This document shows positions 1 through 8,393 of a stretch of 64,000 nucleotides of DNA, one piece after another (position 1 is the stretch's first letter; each line of letters begins with the position of its first letter). Both the position numbers and the translations under genes were made by a program. Below the pieces are notes generated by a model. That model saw only the letters and a program-made list of their open reading frames with translations, was not told the origin of the DNA and did not search any database. Origin of the DNA: DASRDB01 sp035652815 (GTDB lineage: Bacteria > Chloroflexota > Ktedonobacteria > Ktedonobacterales > Ktedonobacteraceae); contig DASRDB010000012.1 in the NCBI GenBank assembly GCA_035652815.1, positions 62,001-126,000 of the forward strand, written 5' to 3'.

Positions 1-83
1 CCATAGGTGCGAATCAATTCCGCCGCCTGCTCAAAGGCAGCTTTCGTTTGGGCAGCTTCTCTTGTCATTTGCATGTTCAACAT
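1..83 (-). CDS. Start of an unidentified gene, cut by the window edge
   Basis: On the minus strand an ATG at 83 opens a frame with no stop to the window edge, giving 27 residues and part of a 28th codon (MLNMQMTREAAQTKAAF and onward). It starts 20 bases after the stop of the GT39-like gene on the same strand, the spacing expected for a co-transcribed gene. The ribosome site is weak (AAAATGGA just before the ATG), and the ATGs at codons 4 and 6 are alternatives. The visible part looks like an amphipathic helix. Too little is present to name a family. Confidence 0.35.
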   Translation of the reverse strand, partial: MLNMQMTREAAQTKAAFEQAAELIRTY

Positions 84-102
84 TCCATTTTCTAAAGCAG
101 GC

Positions 103-2229
103 TCAATGTGTAGTGGCGCAATCATAGAGTTGGGCTGCACGCTCCGGGCCAAAGCCACCAGTGCCACCAGCCCCCGTCGAGGGCGATTGCCACTGGCTCG
201 ATGGCACGAGCGTGCAGTGCTGCGTCACCCAACTGGTAAGGGCGCTTTGCTGCCCAAAGCCGCCCTGCCGCAAACCATTCCTGAACTGCGGCGGAATGCG
301 GTCAAGCACCTGCGGCGGAATTTGCCGTATGTTGAAAGAGTTGACAAGGAAGTAGCGCACCGTTCCATTGGCGATCAACGAAGCTAGCTGTGAGGTTGTC
401 AGAATGGGATCGCTGCCGGAGAAACCGCCAAGCGCCATCACAGGCTTATTGGTCGCCAGAATGATTGAATCGGCCTCATTCGAGCTGGCAACGGCAACCA
501 GGAATTTCGTGTTGCCCTGGTGAGCCAGCAGGAAGCGAATCAGGGCCGTCTGGCTGGCAGCATTTCCATTGCGCCCGCTGGCGAAGTTTCCGCCGTCGTT
601 CGCGACCGGCCCGGCCACCAGCGTATCCGCCTGCTTGCTCTGTAGAATAGGCAGAGCAGCCCACACCGTCGGTGCGATAAACAGGGCCAGAATGCCGATG
701 CTCAACGCCGGTAACAGGAAGCGCATGGGTGGAGCGCTCACGTGCAGCAGCGGCGCAACTCGCGTTCCCACCAGCGCGATGACTGCCACAATCCCCAGCA
801 CCGCCAGCAGCGGAATCATCCACTGGCCCCAGGTGGGATAATAGGAGAGGATATAGACCTGCTCAGCAATGGTAGCAAGCAGCGCGAGCGGCAACAACCA
901 GCCACGCCATCCCGTACTACGGAAGTCCTTCCACATTATCACCAGCCCAATGCCAAAGAGCGCGGCAATCGCGGGAGCCATTTCGGTCATGTAGTACTGG
1001 TGGAAGAAGCTCGCCACGCTGAAGAAGATGCCCATCGTCAGCAGCCACATGCCCCATATGAGCAGCGATTGCTGCTGGCGGTCGTCCTTAAAGCGCGGAC
1101 GCCTCTGCCATGCAAGCGCAACCGCACCTGAAATAGCCAGCGGCAAGAGCCATGCAATCTGGCCCGCCAGAGGCTGCGTAAAGAGACGCAACGGCCCGGG
1201 GGTGCCAGTATCGAAGAGTCCGCCCAGACCGGCAGGGCCTCCTGTCTGCTGCCTGTTTCCTCCATTGGTTGGACCGCCATTACCAGGAAAGCCTGGATTT
1301 CCGGGGGGAGTATTGCCAGAGGGGTTGGGAGCATTCGCAGGTGTATTTGCGCGCGTTCCACCGCCAAAAAGTCCACCTCCAAAGCGCCCTAAGAGACGTT
1401 CGATGCCGTTATAGCCAAAGGCAAGGCTGATCTCCGAGTTATCTTGCGTCGAGTCAACATATGGTCGTTGCGAGGCCGGAGTAAGGTCTACCGCGACCGC
1501 CCACGAGAGTGAGACGACCAGCAGTACCAGCGCGGCCAGAGCGAGATGTCCAATACGCTTCCAGATACTCTCAGGCGCAGAGAGCAGGTAGAGCAGACCG
1601 AAAGCCGGAACAACCAGGTAGGCCTCCAGCATCTTGATGTTGAAGCCAACGCCAACAATCACGGCACTCAGCAACAGCCAGCGCAGCCGCCCGGTTTCGG
1701 CAGCGCGCATTACAGCCCACGCTCCCAATAACAGCGTCAAAGCGAGGGTACTGTCAATCGTTTCGTTGCGGTTGGTGAGAATGCTGATCGGACTCAAAGC
1801 CAGGGCCAGCGCGGCAAGCAGACCCGCAACTATTCCGAAGTGCCGCTTGACGAGATGATAGAGCAGCAACACCGCCAGCACTCCACAGAGTGCCTGTGGC
1901 AGCAGGATGCTGAAAGGCGTGAAGCCGAAGATTTTCGCGCTTGCCACCTGCAACCAGAAGCCAACCGGCGGCTTGTCAATCGTCACAAAGCCGCCCGGAT
2001 CATAGGATGCGTAGAAAAAATTGTGAAAGCTGTCCATCATGCTTCGGACAGCCGGTGGATAGTACGAGCCGAAGCCATTCTGGCCCAACTGGTAGAAGTT
2101 CATAAGAATGGAGATGAGGGTAATTCCTGCTAATGCCAGGCGATACCAGGGCAGGAAACGTCTTACCCCTCCGGTCTCGGGTACATCTTTTGGCGTATCC
2201 TCTGGCATAGCTGCTACGATATCAGCCAT
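103..2229 (-). CDS. GT39/PMT-family membrane glycosyltransferase (YkcB-like)
   Basis: A 708-residue polytopic membrane protein. It probably moves a sugar from a polyprenyl-phosphate carrier to an extracytoplasmic acceptor, as known for the PMT/ArnT-like GT39 family. Visible features are the first membrane helix near residue 30, the early loop FGSYYPPAVRSMM followed by TIDKPPVGFW (typical of the family), and about a dozen hydrophobic helices to roughly residue 520. The C-terminal soluble part of about 170 residues resembles the extracellular half of YkcB-type enzymes. An Asn/Pro/Gly-rich insert near residues 285-340 looks like a flexible outer loop. The ATG at 2229 has GGAGAGA upstream. The acceptor cannot be told from sequence. 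Confidence 0.82.
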   Translation of the reverse strand: MADIVAAMPEDTPKDVPETGGVRRFLPWYRLALAGITLISILMNFYQLGQNGFGSYYPPAVRSMMDSFHNFFYASYDPGGFVTIDKPPVGFWLQVASAKIFGFTPFSILLPQALCGVLAVLLLYHLVKRHFGIVAGLLAALALALSPISILTNRNETIDSTLALTLLLGAWAVMRAAETGRLRWLLLSAVIVGVGFNIKMLEAYLVVPAFGLLYLLSAPESIWKRIGHLALAALVLLVVSLSWAVAVDLTPASQRPYVDSTQDNSEISLAFGYNGIERLLGRFGGGLFGGGTRANTPANAPNPSGNTPPGNPGFPGNGGPTNGGNRQQTGGPAGLGGLFDTGTPGPLRLFTQPLAGQIAWLLPLAISGAVALAWQRRPRFKDDRQQQSLLIWGMWLLTMGIFFSVASFFHQYYMTEMAPAIAALFGIGLVIMWKDFRSTGWRGWLLPLALLATIAEQVYILSYYPTWGQWMIPLLAVLGIVAVIALVGTRVAPLLHVSAPPMRFLLPALSIGILALFIAPTVWAALPILQSKQADTLVAGPVANDGGNFASGRNGNAASQTALIRFLLAHQGNTKFLVAVASSNEADSIILATNKPVMALGGFSGSDPILTTSQLASLIANGTVRYFLVNSFNIRQIPPQVLDRIPPQFRNGLRQGGFGQQSALTSWVTQHCTLVPSSQWQSPSTGAGGTGGFGPERAAQLYDCATTH

Positions 2230-2405
2230 GTATGTCTCTCCTCATATTTTTTATGTTCATGGGTGAAAAAGCACGCATGCTGCCCGCGCTCTATTCCGGG
2301 TCAGAGCAATCTTCTCACCAACTCTAGCGTAGGCGCATTTCATTAAGGTTTCATTGAAAAAAGATGAGAATTTTCCAATAATTCACCTTATGCTATTCCG
2401 AGGGG

Positions 2406-2485
2406 GAGCCGAAAGCCACCCGCAAGGGGCTGGCTCTACAGGCTGATCCGTATGGTAGAACTCCCTTGCGGGTGGCTTTCGGCTC
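2406..2485. repeat. Palindromic repeat, family B
   Basis: Arms beginning GAGCCGAAAGCCACCCGCAA and ending in the complementary order pair over about 23 bases around a 33-base centre. The core CCACCCGCAAGGGG and the CTCTACA motif recur at 12139, 30641, 41440 and 52606. It sits in the 337-bp gap between the divergent GT39-like gene and the methylase. The rest of that gap (2230-2405) shows nothing I can name. Confidence 0.8.
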
Positions 2486-2506
2486 TCATATAGTAGATTC
2501 TCATGC

Positions 2507-2535
2507 TTGCTGTTCCCCTCATCTCCAGCTACACT
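2507..2535 (+). promoter_or_regulatory. Candidate sigma-70-type promoter of the methylase gene
   Basis: TTGCTG and TACACT are separated by 17 bases, about 30 bases before the TTG start of the methylase. The match is partial, so this is a suggestion only. Confidence 0.35.
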
Positions 2536-2566
2536 ACATACATAGCTTTAGACTGAGGGATGACGC

Positions 2567-5128
2567 TTGCGGAAGGTACATCACCTGACAACATTAGCGC
2601 GACACATGGCGCAGGTTGCTCAAGCTCTGCGAGAACAGGTGCTGCATGCTTTCGAGACCTCTACCGCTTCCGCCTCTCTTCAAGAACTCTACGATATATA
2701 TCATGCCACCTTCAGCCATGATCTCCAGGAATTTGCCGATACATTTGGCCAGGCACTTGCCTCCAGCCTTTTGCACATTTCACAGCATCAAAGACAATCT
2801 GCGCGTTCGCATCCCCCCCACGCCATACTAAACCCATCTCACCCATTTCTGAGCAGGCTATTTGCCATTCTCCTACAACAACCCATCAACGATGACATGT
2901 TGAACTTCTATACGCAGCAATTTATGAAACTGGCGCGACAGCTTGATGGACATACCCTATCAGAAGATGACTTGCTGCATTTCTACGAGGCATTTTTAGC
3001 GGCCTATCATCCACAGGAGCGGGAGAAGCGAGGTGTTTATTATACGCCCAGGCCTGTCGTCTCATACATGGTTCGCTCAATCGATGATCTCTTGCGCTCG
3101 GCTTTCGCCTGTCCTGATGGGCTGGCAAGCCGCGAGGGGAAGCTTCCTATGCTGCTTGATCCCGCCTGCGGCACCGGCATATTTTTACAAGAAGTTGTGT
3201 ACTTCCTTTATGAAATCTATCGCCAGCAAGACAAAGTTGATTTCCTGCCTGAACACCTGCAAACGGTCTTCTTGCTCCGTATGCGCGGCATTGAACTGCT
3301 TCCGGTGCCCTACCTGCTTGCCCAGCTACAATTTGAAAGCTATCTCGCCTCGCTCCTGCCTGAACGTATTCGCTGGAAAATGCCTTTCTTCCACGGCGAT
3401 GTGCTGGCTGATCCTTCAGCTTTAGAGGACATCTTTGAGCAATCGGCCATACCTGTTATCCTGGGCAATCCCCCCTATGCCGGGCATTCCCCCAACAAGC
3501 AGGAATGGTTGACGGAACTGCTGGAAACCTACAAAGAGGGCTGTCCAGAACTGAAGAAACCGGCGCAGGCGAAGTGGCTGAGCGATGACTACGTTAAATT
3601 CCTGCGCCTTGCTCAGCAGCAGATCGACCGGGCGGGACAGGGCATCCTCGCCTTCGTCACCAGCCATAGCTACCTGGATAATCCGACCTTTCGCGGTATG
3701 CGCCGCAGCCTCTCGCGCAGCTTCAACGACATCTACATCCTCGACCTGCATGGCAACAATAAAAAGCTGGAAGCCGCCCCAGATGCCAGGGACGAGAATA
3801 TCTTCTCCATTCAACAGGGTATAGCCATCAGCCTCTTTGTAAAATATCCGCAGGCTGGCACGACTTGCACCGTCCATCACGTACACCTCTGGGGAACGAT
3901 AGAGCAAAAGCTGGCATGGCTATCAACACACTCGCTCCACAATACCGCCTGGGAAGGCTTGCCGCTCTCCACGCCCACCTATTTTTTTGCACCCCAGGAG
4001 ACACGTTACCAGGATGAGTACGAGGCTGGCTGGCGCATTCCCGACATCTTTTGCCTCAATGGCAGTCCCGCGCCTGGCATCATCACCTGCCACGATGATT
4101 TCGCCATCTCGTGGACACGCGAAGAGGCCAGCGAGAAAGTCCAGTTCCTGCTCTCCACACAGAGCGAGGACGAGGCCAGACAACTGTTCCGGCTCTGCTC
4201 GCAGGAACAATGGCAGTACGAACGCGCCCTGCAGGAACTAAGTAAAGGAAACTGGCGGCAAGCGCTCACTCCCATCCTCTACCGACCTTTCGATGTTCGC
4301 TGGACAGTCTTTAATCGGCACGTCGCCGTACACCTGCGCGAACGAGTCACTCGCCATATGCGCGCAGGAGAAAACATCGCCCTGGCTATCGGCAAGGCCG
4401 GACAGGTTATTTCTCAAGCCCCCTGGGACATCGCCTTCTGCGCGCGCTTAGTGACCGAATTCAACCTCTTCCGGCGCGGCGGCAACAACCTCTTCCCGCT
4501 CTACCTGTACACCAAAAACACGCGCAAAGCAAACCTCTCCCTGCTCTTTATGCGCACTGTTACAGCACGCCTGCAATGGAACTGGCTAGATGCCGGACAT
4601 GGCGACCTTGAACAGACCATAGGCCCGGAAGACCTTTTCGCCTATATCTACGCGCTGCTCTACTCCCCCGCCTATCGCGAGCGCTACGCCCCCTTCCTCA
4701 AACGCGACTTTCCTCGCGTACCGCTCACCTCAAATCAAAACCTTTTTCGCTCATTGTGTGTATCAGGCAAGCAGCTAGTGAAACTACATATGATGGAGCA
4801 AATACCTGCAACTGACGTAGATTATCCCGTTGCAGGAGAAAACAACGTAGAGTTTGTGCGCTACGTTCCCTCTGAAACGGACAAAACAACGGGTGCGGTC
4901 TGGATAAATTCCCGCCAATATTTCGAGCCCGTTTCTCATACGGCCTGGATGTTTCATATTGGGGGCTATCAAGTTTGCCGGAAGTGGCTCAAGGACCGCA
5001 AGGGCAGGGTTTTGAGTGAAGAGGAGATTGTTCGATATAAGCAGTTGGTGGCGATTATTGGGGAAACGGTGCGGTTGATGGGAGAGATTGATAAGGCTAT
5101 TCAGGACAATGGGGGATGGCCTATATGA
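2567..5128 (+). CDS. N6-adenine DNA methyltransferase of the type ISP/IIG kind, without helicase or nuclease
   Basis: An 853-residue protein predicted to methylate adenine within a DNA recognition site. The N-terminal helical part is followed by GVYYTPRPVVSYMVRSID near residue 160, the AdoMet motif LLDPACGTGIFLQ near 205, and the catalytic motif ILGNPPYAG near 300. Further on, LDNPTFRGMR and ILDLHGNNKKLE match the type ISP methylase block. The C-terminal half, with RPFDVRW near 580 and YIYALLYSPAYRERY near 700, resembles the type ISP target-recognition region. Full type ISP enzymes are about 1,500 residues with an N-terminal nuclease and helicase, and neither is present here or next door. The TTG start is chosen because GAGGG lies 8 bases upstream; the ATG at 2606 has no such site. 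Confidence 0.85.
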   Translation: MRKVHHLTTLARHMAQVAQALREQVLHAFETSTASASLQELYDIYHATFSHDLQEFADTFGQALASSLLHISQHQRQSARSHPPHAILNPSHPFLSRLFAILLQQPINDDMLNFYTQQFMKLARQLDGHTLSEDDLLHFYEAFLAAYHPQEREKRGVYYTPRPVVSYMVRSIDDLLRSAFACPDGLASREGKLPMLLDPACGTGIFLQEVVYFLYEIYRQQDKVDFLPEHLQTVFLLRMRGIELLPVPYLLAQLQFESYLASLLPERIRWKMPFFHGDVLADPSALEDIFEQSAIPVILGNPPYAGHSPNKQEWLTELLETYKEGCPELKKPAQAKWLSDDYVKFLRLAQQQIDRAGQGILAFVTSHSYLDNPTFRGMRRSLSRSFNDIYILDLHGNNKKLEAAPDARDENIFSIQQGIAISLFVKYPQAGTTCTVHHVHLWGTIEQKLAWLSTHSLHNTAWEGLPLSTPTYFFAPQETRYQDEYEAGWRIPDIFCLNGSPAPGIITCHDDFAISWTREEASEKVQFLLSTQSEDEARQLFRLCSQEQWQYERALQELSKGNWRQALTPILYRPFDVRWTVFNRHVAVHLRERVTRHMRAGENIALAIGKAGQVISQAPWDIAFCARLVTEFNLFRRGGNNLFPLYLYTKNTRKANLSLLFMRTVTARLQWNWLDAGHGDLEQTIGPEDLFAYIYALLYSPAYRERYAPFLKRDFPRVPLTSNQNLFRSLCVSGKQLVKLHMMEQIPATDVDYPVAGENNVEFVRYVPSETDKTTGAVWINSRQYFEPVSHTAWMFHIGGYQVCRKWLKDRKGRVLSEEEIVRYKQLVAIIGETVRLMGEIDKAIQDNGGWPI

Positions 5129-5148
5129 ACATCGATAAAATAATACGG

Positions 5149-5239
5149 CACGTTTCTGTAGGGACGCGATTCATCGCGTCCTCCATGTGCATCGGCGCGA
5201 GAAGCAGGACGCGATGAATCGCGTCCCTACAGAAACGTG
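5149..5239. repeat. Palindromic repeat, family A, between convergent genes
   Basis: Arms starting CACGTTTCTGTAGGGACGCG pair over about 35 bases. The shared core TGTAGGGACGCGATTCATCG recurs at 10752, 34692, 46445, 51145 and 60164. It begins 20 bases after the methylase stop and ends 42 bases before the stop of the convergent DUF4291 gene, so it may end transcription from both sides, although there is no T-run. Confidence 0.85.
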
Positions 5240-5281
5240 ATTATTTCGCAAAAATTCATTAAAAACATCCAGTTTTAGAAA

Positions 5282-5926
5282 TTACATTTGAGGACTGATA
5301 CCAAGCTTGCGCGCTATCTCTACATCCGTAACAGGATACACGCTTTCTAATGGCGTAACCAGTTGCGCATAATTCCCGCTAACAGCGTACTCGCGCTGCT
5401 CCTGCACAAAATTCGAGATGTCCTCGATCTCGATAATCCACTTCCGAGCAAAGCGAGCAAGTATCTCTCCTCGCAAGCCAAGCTGGATAGCGCGGCGTTC
5501 GAGTTTCGCCCCTGAAGGGTCGTGATCGGGGTCCCATTGCAGGCGTACCTGTGATGTTTCAACGACATGCTTCCAGCTTGCCTCGCTGCCATAGACCTCA
5601 GCAACGTAGGTTGAATGAACAGCTTCTTCAAGGATAGTATCAAAGGCAGAGCGTTGAAGACGAATAGCCAGCGTAACCTCCTGGCCCTCTTTTGTTCCCC
5701 AGCCATTGCGGTACATCATCCACAAAAAATTCGGCTTGATCCAGCTCATCCGGCTAAAACTGAACTCGCCTCCAAAGTAACCATGACGAGCCGCAAAATG
5801 ACCGATGGATGGACGATACGCCTGATAGACAATAACAGATGAGTCGTCATATTGCGCGAGGATGTGGTTGCCTCGCTGGGGCCAGTGGGCGTTTTGAGCA
5901 AGATAGGATTCGGTGAGAATGGTCAT
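5282..5926 (-). CDS. DUF4291 domain protein
   Basis: A 214-residue protein matching the DUF4291 family by memory of its landmarks: ILAQYDDSSVIVYQAYRP near residue 23, RMSWIKPNFLWMMYRNGW near 59 and EVTLAIRLQRSAFD near 83. The biochemical role of the family is not established. No signal peptide or membrane segment is visible. Its ATG overlaps the stop of the upstream gene as ATGA, so the two are probably translationally coupled. It is the last gene of the minus-strand set that starts with the deaminase toxin, which may tie it to that cassette, but DUF4291 also occurs alone. Confidence 0.8.
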   Translation of the reverse strand: MTILTESYLAQNAHWPQRGNHILAQYDDSSVIVYQAYRPSIGHFAARHGYFGGEFSFSRMSWIKPNFLWMMYRNGWGTKEGQEVTLAIRLQRSAFDTILEEAVHSTYVAEVYGSEASWKHVVETSQVRLQWDPDHDPSGAKLERRAIQLGLRGEILARFARKWIIEIEDISNFVQEQREYAVSGNYAQLVTPLESVYPVTDVEIARKLGISPQM

Positions 5927-6417
5927 AATTCCTCTGTAGATTCAGCCGACTTTATAAAATCCCCTGGCTCTACCACATCAACAATACCAGCATACACCTC
6001 TGCCTCTGTCTCTGTACCGAGATCCGGTTCAACAATATAACGGAGAGGTAACTCACGCCCTCTTATATCCCGAGGAGCCGTTATCCAAATAATGGTTCCT
6101 GAGCGTATCCCACCTTCGGCAGGTGTGTAGCTGATTTTTTCACCCCGCTTGTGCTTGCTATCCAACGCTTCAGGGCCATATATGGTAGCCAGATCTTCCT
6201 CATTCCCCTCACTCACATGGACATTCATCATCTCGCTTCCCTGTGAGGCAGCCAGAATTGCATGTTTATGGGCCGTCAGAAAGTTCAGTAAGCCAAGGGT
6301 TCCCCCTGCTACCAGCATGATCCCATGCCTTTCACCGCCATCAATAATCCAGAGCGTCCCATCCTCGTCTAGTTCAAGTCTGATGCGCCCTGCTTCTAAT
6401 GTCCTCTTTCCTAACAT
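5923..6417 (-). CDS. Unrecognised 164-residue protein; candidate immunity protein for the deaminase toxin
   Basis: I do not recognise the family. The protein is soluble, acidic and free of signal or membrane segments, with strand-rich patterns (RIRLELDEDGTLWIIDGGER) followed by a short hydrophobic stretch near residues 35-50. It lies 170 bases downstream of the toxin domain on the same strand, where immunity genes of polymorphic toxins are normally found, and size and acidity fit. Imm1-type proteins often accompany deaminase toxins, but I could not match this sequence to Imm1. The start has AGGAGA about 8 bases upstream. Immunity function is inferred from position only. Confidence 0.6.
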   Translation of the reverse strand: MLGKRTLEAGRIRLELDEDGTLWIIDGGERHGIMLVAGGTLGLLNFLTAHKHAILAASQGSEMMNVHVSEGNEEDLATIYGPEALDSKHKRGEKISYTPAEGGIRSGTIIWITAPRDIRGRELPLRYIVEPDLGTETEAEVYAGIVDVVEPGDFIKSAESTEEL

Positions 6418-6510
6418 AAAAATCTCCTCTTGTTTATTCTAATCTTTCTCTGAAGAAAGAACCTTTACCCTATCGGTAATCCTCTATCTACAAACAAATA
6501 CATGCTTCCG

Positions 6511-6556
6511 TTTTGGGTGTATGCCTTACTTACTAATGTAAGGCATACACCCAAAA
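6511..6556. terminator. Perfect 19-bp hairpin between toxin and candidate immunity gene
   Basis: TTTTGGGTGTATGCCTTAC pairs perfectly with its complement across an 8-base loop. On the minus strand the A-tract follows and the T-tract precedes the stem, so it is not a classical intrinsic terminator in the direction of the flanking genes. It could still pause or process the message between the two genes. Confidence 0.6.
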
Positions 6557-6587
6557 ATTATCTCCTCTCTATCACGGCTCGTCAAAA

Positions 6588-7235
6588 TTAACCGTAATAC
6601 AACCAAAGAGTTCCACTAGAAGCATGCCACCAGACCTGCAAATCTGCATTTGCTCCATTCAACTTCGCCGCTTCGGATAAACCATAGCTCCAAGTGTCGA
6701 GGTTGAAGTTACAATAACCAAGGCATGGCCGATTTTCAGCTACAATGCTGACGATATAGTTCTCACCTGGAACAGCTTTGTTCAATAGCCACTGATTTGC
6801 ATAGCGATACGCTTGAGCTTCTGCATGCAGGGGGCCCGGGTCAGTTCCTATAGTTGCCATATCACCTCCTACCAAATTACCATTACCATCCAATATCACA
6901 ACACCTCCTACCGTAGGTATCTTCTTTCCTTTCCCTCCAAAGAGGGAATTTTGCTTTGCTCCAGCTCTTGCTGCTAAGTCACGCACCGGTTTCGGGGCAG
7001 GATTATCTGCTTCTGGTGTCGCTTTTTCTGATGCAGGTTGTGCTGCTTCATTTGAAGCAGCCGCAATCCCTCCATCTGCCACACCTTCCAGATTCTTATC
7101 CCGGTCGCCCTCTCCCGAGGAATCGGAGGCCTCATTGTGACAGACATACGGCCCTGTCGCAAGACAGGCAGGCGTTTCGGTATCGACCCGTGATAGCTGA
7201 GGGCGGGCACCTGGAAGCAGGCACCAAACATGCAC
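6588..7235 (-). CDS. Deaminase-fold toxin domain at the C-terminus of an Rhs-type protein (N-terminus out of frame)
   Basis: The last 215 codons of the Rhs region form an open frame. After a low-complexity linker (residues about 45-105) comes a compact domain with GPLHAEAQAYRYA near residue 137 and ENRPCLGYCNFN near 165. HAE and PC-x3-C are the zinc-binding and catalytic signature of the cytidine-deaminase superfamily. Secreted deaminase toxins, DddA among them, have the same order. It ends at the natural stop after WLYYG. The GTG at 7235 is only the first possible start in this frame; the frame continues upstream through HSNGDPSTNHD to a stop near 7290, where it should join the Rhs frame through a frameshift. 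Nucleic-acid deamination is inferred from the motif, and substrate and activity are unknown. Confidence 0.7.
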   Translation of the reverse strand: MHVWCLLPGARPQLSRVDTETPACLATGPYVCHNEASDSSGEGDRDKNLEGVADGGIAAASNEAAQPASEKATPEADNPAPKPVRDLAARAGAKQNSLFGGKGKKIPTVGGVVILDGNGNLVGGDMATIGTDPGPLHAEAQAYRYANQWLLNKAVPGENYIVSIVAENRPCLGYCNFNLDTWSYGLSEAAKLNGANADLQVWWHASSGTLWLYYG

Positions 7236-8385
7236 ATCGTGGTTTGTGCTGGGGTCGCCATTTGAATGCTGCCGGTTCGCAGCCGCGCCCAGGCACTACA
7301 ACCCAGTTGCGAACACGTATCCTGGCTCATCGAAGGTCCACTCGTCGCACCGGGCTGATAGCCACTGATGGATGGCCCCCCAAAGCCTCCCACCACCGAG
7401 GGCGCAACAGGCGGGCCATAATTCGTCCAGGCATTGGGATTCGTCCCATAGGTGACCGGCGAGGTCCAGCCATCGCCTCCCGCCCCACAAGGCCCCAGGC
7501 GGTGGTGAAGATGGCAGGCGCGGTGGAAAGCGTACAGCCCTTGCCCGAATAGAGCGAGGAGTTCGCCGCGCCCAGGCCGTCCACGCTGGCCGCCACGTTG
7601 CCCAGATTGTCGTAACCGGTGTAGGTCGTGACTTTGGGCGAGCCACGCGGACTGGTGCAGTTGGCGCTCGTGTAGAGCTTGACGGTGGTGGGCCAGCCTG
7701 CCGCCGGAAGCGAGTTGCCGCTGTTCTCATCGTAGGTGATGTCGGTACACTGCCAGCTGTGCCCACTGGCGTCATCCAGTTCGCTGTGGGTGGGCTTGTT
7801 GACCGTGTAATAGGTCCACGAGGGCGAACCGGAGGTCGTCTGGTCGTTGGGCGTGTAACTCCATTGCTCAGTGAGGGGATAGAGCGAGACGGGCAGCAGG
7901 TTGGTGCCGGAAATGGTCTGCTGGGTCAGATTATGATAGACTCCTGAGCCTTTCAGCCCGCCGCTCGTGGTGTAGTCGTCGTAGGTGTAACTGGTGGTCA
8001 GCGAGGGCGGACTGGAATTGTTCGTGAGTTCGTAGTCGCTGGTCTGGGTGGAGAGCAGCACCACCTCACAAGCCGGGAAAGTGCCCGAGGTCGAGCGACA
8101 GGCATTCGAGTTATTGGCGTAGGTGTCCGTGGTACGGGCCAGCAAGTTGGCAGCAGTGTAGCTATTGCCACTGTATTGTTCTTGCTGATAGAGCGTGCCG
8201 CCCTCGTAGTTCTGATAGTCCGACCAGGGGGTATACCAGCCCTCCGAAGTGTAGTAATACCCGACCGACAGATTGCCTGCCGGGCTGGTGGTCCAGACCT
8301 GGGCAAAGCCCTCGTACGAAGAGATGCCGCTCAAAAACCGATTAGAGCAAACGCCAGGGAAAAGCGCCTATTCAAACCAGCATAG
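7236..8385 (-). pseudogene. Truncated, frameshifted Rhs/YD-repeat protein
   Basis: YD-repeat-like sequence (TTYTGYDNLGNVAASVDG, WTYYTVNKPTHSELDD) is readable in one frame from about 8385 to 7490. The frame then shifts in a G-rich tract near 7480 and continues as DGWTSPVTYGTNPNAWTNYG. It shifts again near 7285 into the frame of the deaminase domain. Rhs proteins usually exceed 1,000 residues, but here only about 380 codons precede the toxin and there is no secretion signal, so the N-terminus is missing. The truncated end lies about 10 bases from the sensor-kinase stop. Either this is a decayed orphan Rhs tip or the two shifts are sequencing errors in G-runs. Confidence 0.7.
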
Positions 8386-8393
8386 TCAGGCCC

